Shown here: piece after piece, positions 7,634 through 7,957 of the stretch
Numbering within the stretch: the stretch's first letter is position 1
How the letters are laid out: every line of letters starts with the position of its first letter
Source of the DNA: JBCBZH01 sp039815415
GTDB lineage: Bacteria > Bacteroidota > Rhodothermia > Rhodothermales > Rubricoccaceae
DNA: 7,957 bases
NCBI GenBank assembly: GCA_039815415.1
Contig: JBCBZH010000206.1
Location: 1 to 7,957 of the forward strand
Direction of reading: 5' to 3'
Position numbers and translations under genes: made by a program
Notes under the pieces: model-generated
Database searches by the model: none
The model's input: only the letters and a program-made list of their open reading frames with translations
What the model was told of the DNA's origin: nothing

Positions 7634-7711
7634 ATGTTCTTCCGCAACCGCCTGTTTCGGACACTCGCTGCTGTTTCTCTTCTCGTGCTCGCCACTGCGG
7701 CCAGCTTTGCG
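7634..7711 (+). other. Signal peptide coding segment
   Basis: It codes for 26 residues: basic n-region with Arg at 4, 6 and 9, an Ala/Leu/Val-rich core, and a Ser-Phe-Ala cleavage site before Gln27. The Ala-Gln junction is common among exported Bacteroidota proteins. I see no lipobox cysteine, so signal peptidase I is expected. Confidence 0.75.
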
Positions 7712-7957
7712 CAGACGCCTCAGCGGCGGGTCGGCGACCTCAACTCCCCCACCGCTGGCGTGCCTCAACGCATCGTCTACGATGCGTCAGGGCGCTTTGC
7801 CCGAGAGACGCCCACTGAGATCCGCGCGGAGTGGTTTGGGGCGGCTGGTGACTCTGTTTCCGATGACACAGCCGCTCTCCGAGCCGCCATTGCCTACGCG
7901 GGGCCTCTCCGGCGCCCGGTCCTCCTCACACCCGGTGCACGCTACCGCGTCACAGGC
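7634..7957 (+). CDS. Pectate-lyase-fold (tailspike-like) protein with signal peptide, 5' part
   Basis: The frame is open for 108 codons from ATG 7634 to the window edge. Residues 67-82 read WFGAAGDSVSDDTAAL, followed by LRAAIAYA and a PVLLTPGARYRVTG strand. This is the standard N-terminal entry of the pectate_lyase_3/right-handed beta-helix family, which includes many phage tailspikes and capsular depolymerases. Catalytic residues would lie beyond the window. Residues 1-26 form a clear Sec signal peptide (Arg4, Arg6 and Arg9, hydrophobic core 10-23, SFA then Gln27). The gene starts 4 nt after the previous stop and has no Shine-Dalgarno. Place and fold argue for a receptor-binding spike; the signal peptide argues for export, which normal tailspikes do not need. 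A GTG at 7760 (residue 43) would start a version without the signal. It could instead be a secreted polysaccharide lyase carried by the phage or belonging to the host. Confidence 0.8.
   Translation, partial: MFFRNRLFRTLAAVSLLVLATAASFAQTPQRRVGDLNSPTAGVPQRIVYDASGRFARETPTEIRAEWFGAAGDSVSDDTAALRAAIAYAGPLRRPVLLTPGARYRVTG

Noticed and set aside
1..7957. CRISPR arrays, tRNA genes, insertion sequences, attachment sites
   Set aside because: I saw no regular spaced repeats, no tRNA cloverleaf sequence, no transposase-like protein and no long terminal repeats.

Overview
The window is about 8 kb of GC-rich DNA. Most of it is the tail module of a tailed phage or prophage, read left to right on the + strand: tape measure protein, hub-like tail protein, a second unrecognised tail protein, and the 5' end of a pectate-lyase-fold (tailspike-like) protein. 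The tail genes are tightly packed, with gaps of 23, 2 and 4 nt, so co-transcription is likely. There is no integrase, capsid, terminase or host housekeeping gene here, so free phage, prophage and tail-derived particle cannot be told apart.

Host hints point weakly to the Bacteroidota/Rhodothermota group. The C-terminal gene begins with a signal peptide ending in an Ala-Gln junction, which is common in that group. Three of the four readable + strand starts lack a clear Shine-Dalgarno sequence. The layout of the hub-like protein also recalls tail proteins of Bacteroidota phages. This is inference; no phylogenetic marker is present.

Layout: 2-118 is the tail end of an upstream + strand ORF. 94-387 on the - strand is a small predicted lipoprotein gene, whose 3' end overlaps that ORF and whose codon use is more relaxed than the tail genes. 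388-473 is a short divergent intergenic region with a perfect 5-bp inverted repeat just before the tape measure start. 474-4394 is the tape measure gene, 4418-6580 the hub-like protein, 6583-7629 the second tail protein, and 7634 to the window end the partial spike-like gene.

How the genes probably work together: the tape measure protein spans the tail lumen and sets tail length. The hub-like protein closes the distal end and carries beta-rich, possibly sugar-binding modules. The second protein probably sits at the tip or attaches the spike, and the last gene would supply a beta-helix that binds or cuts surface polysaccharide. The points most worth a second look are the N-terminal signal peptide on that spike-like protein, the antisense lipoprotein gene next to the tape measure gene, and a gap-free 90-residue duplication in the N-terminal part of the tape measure protein.
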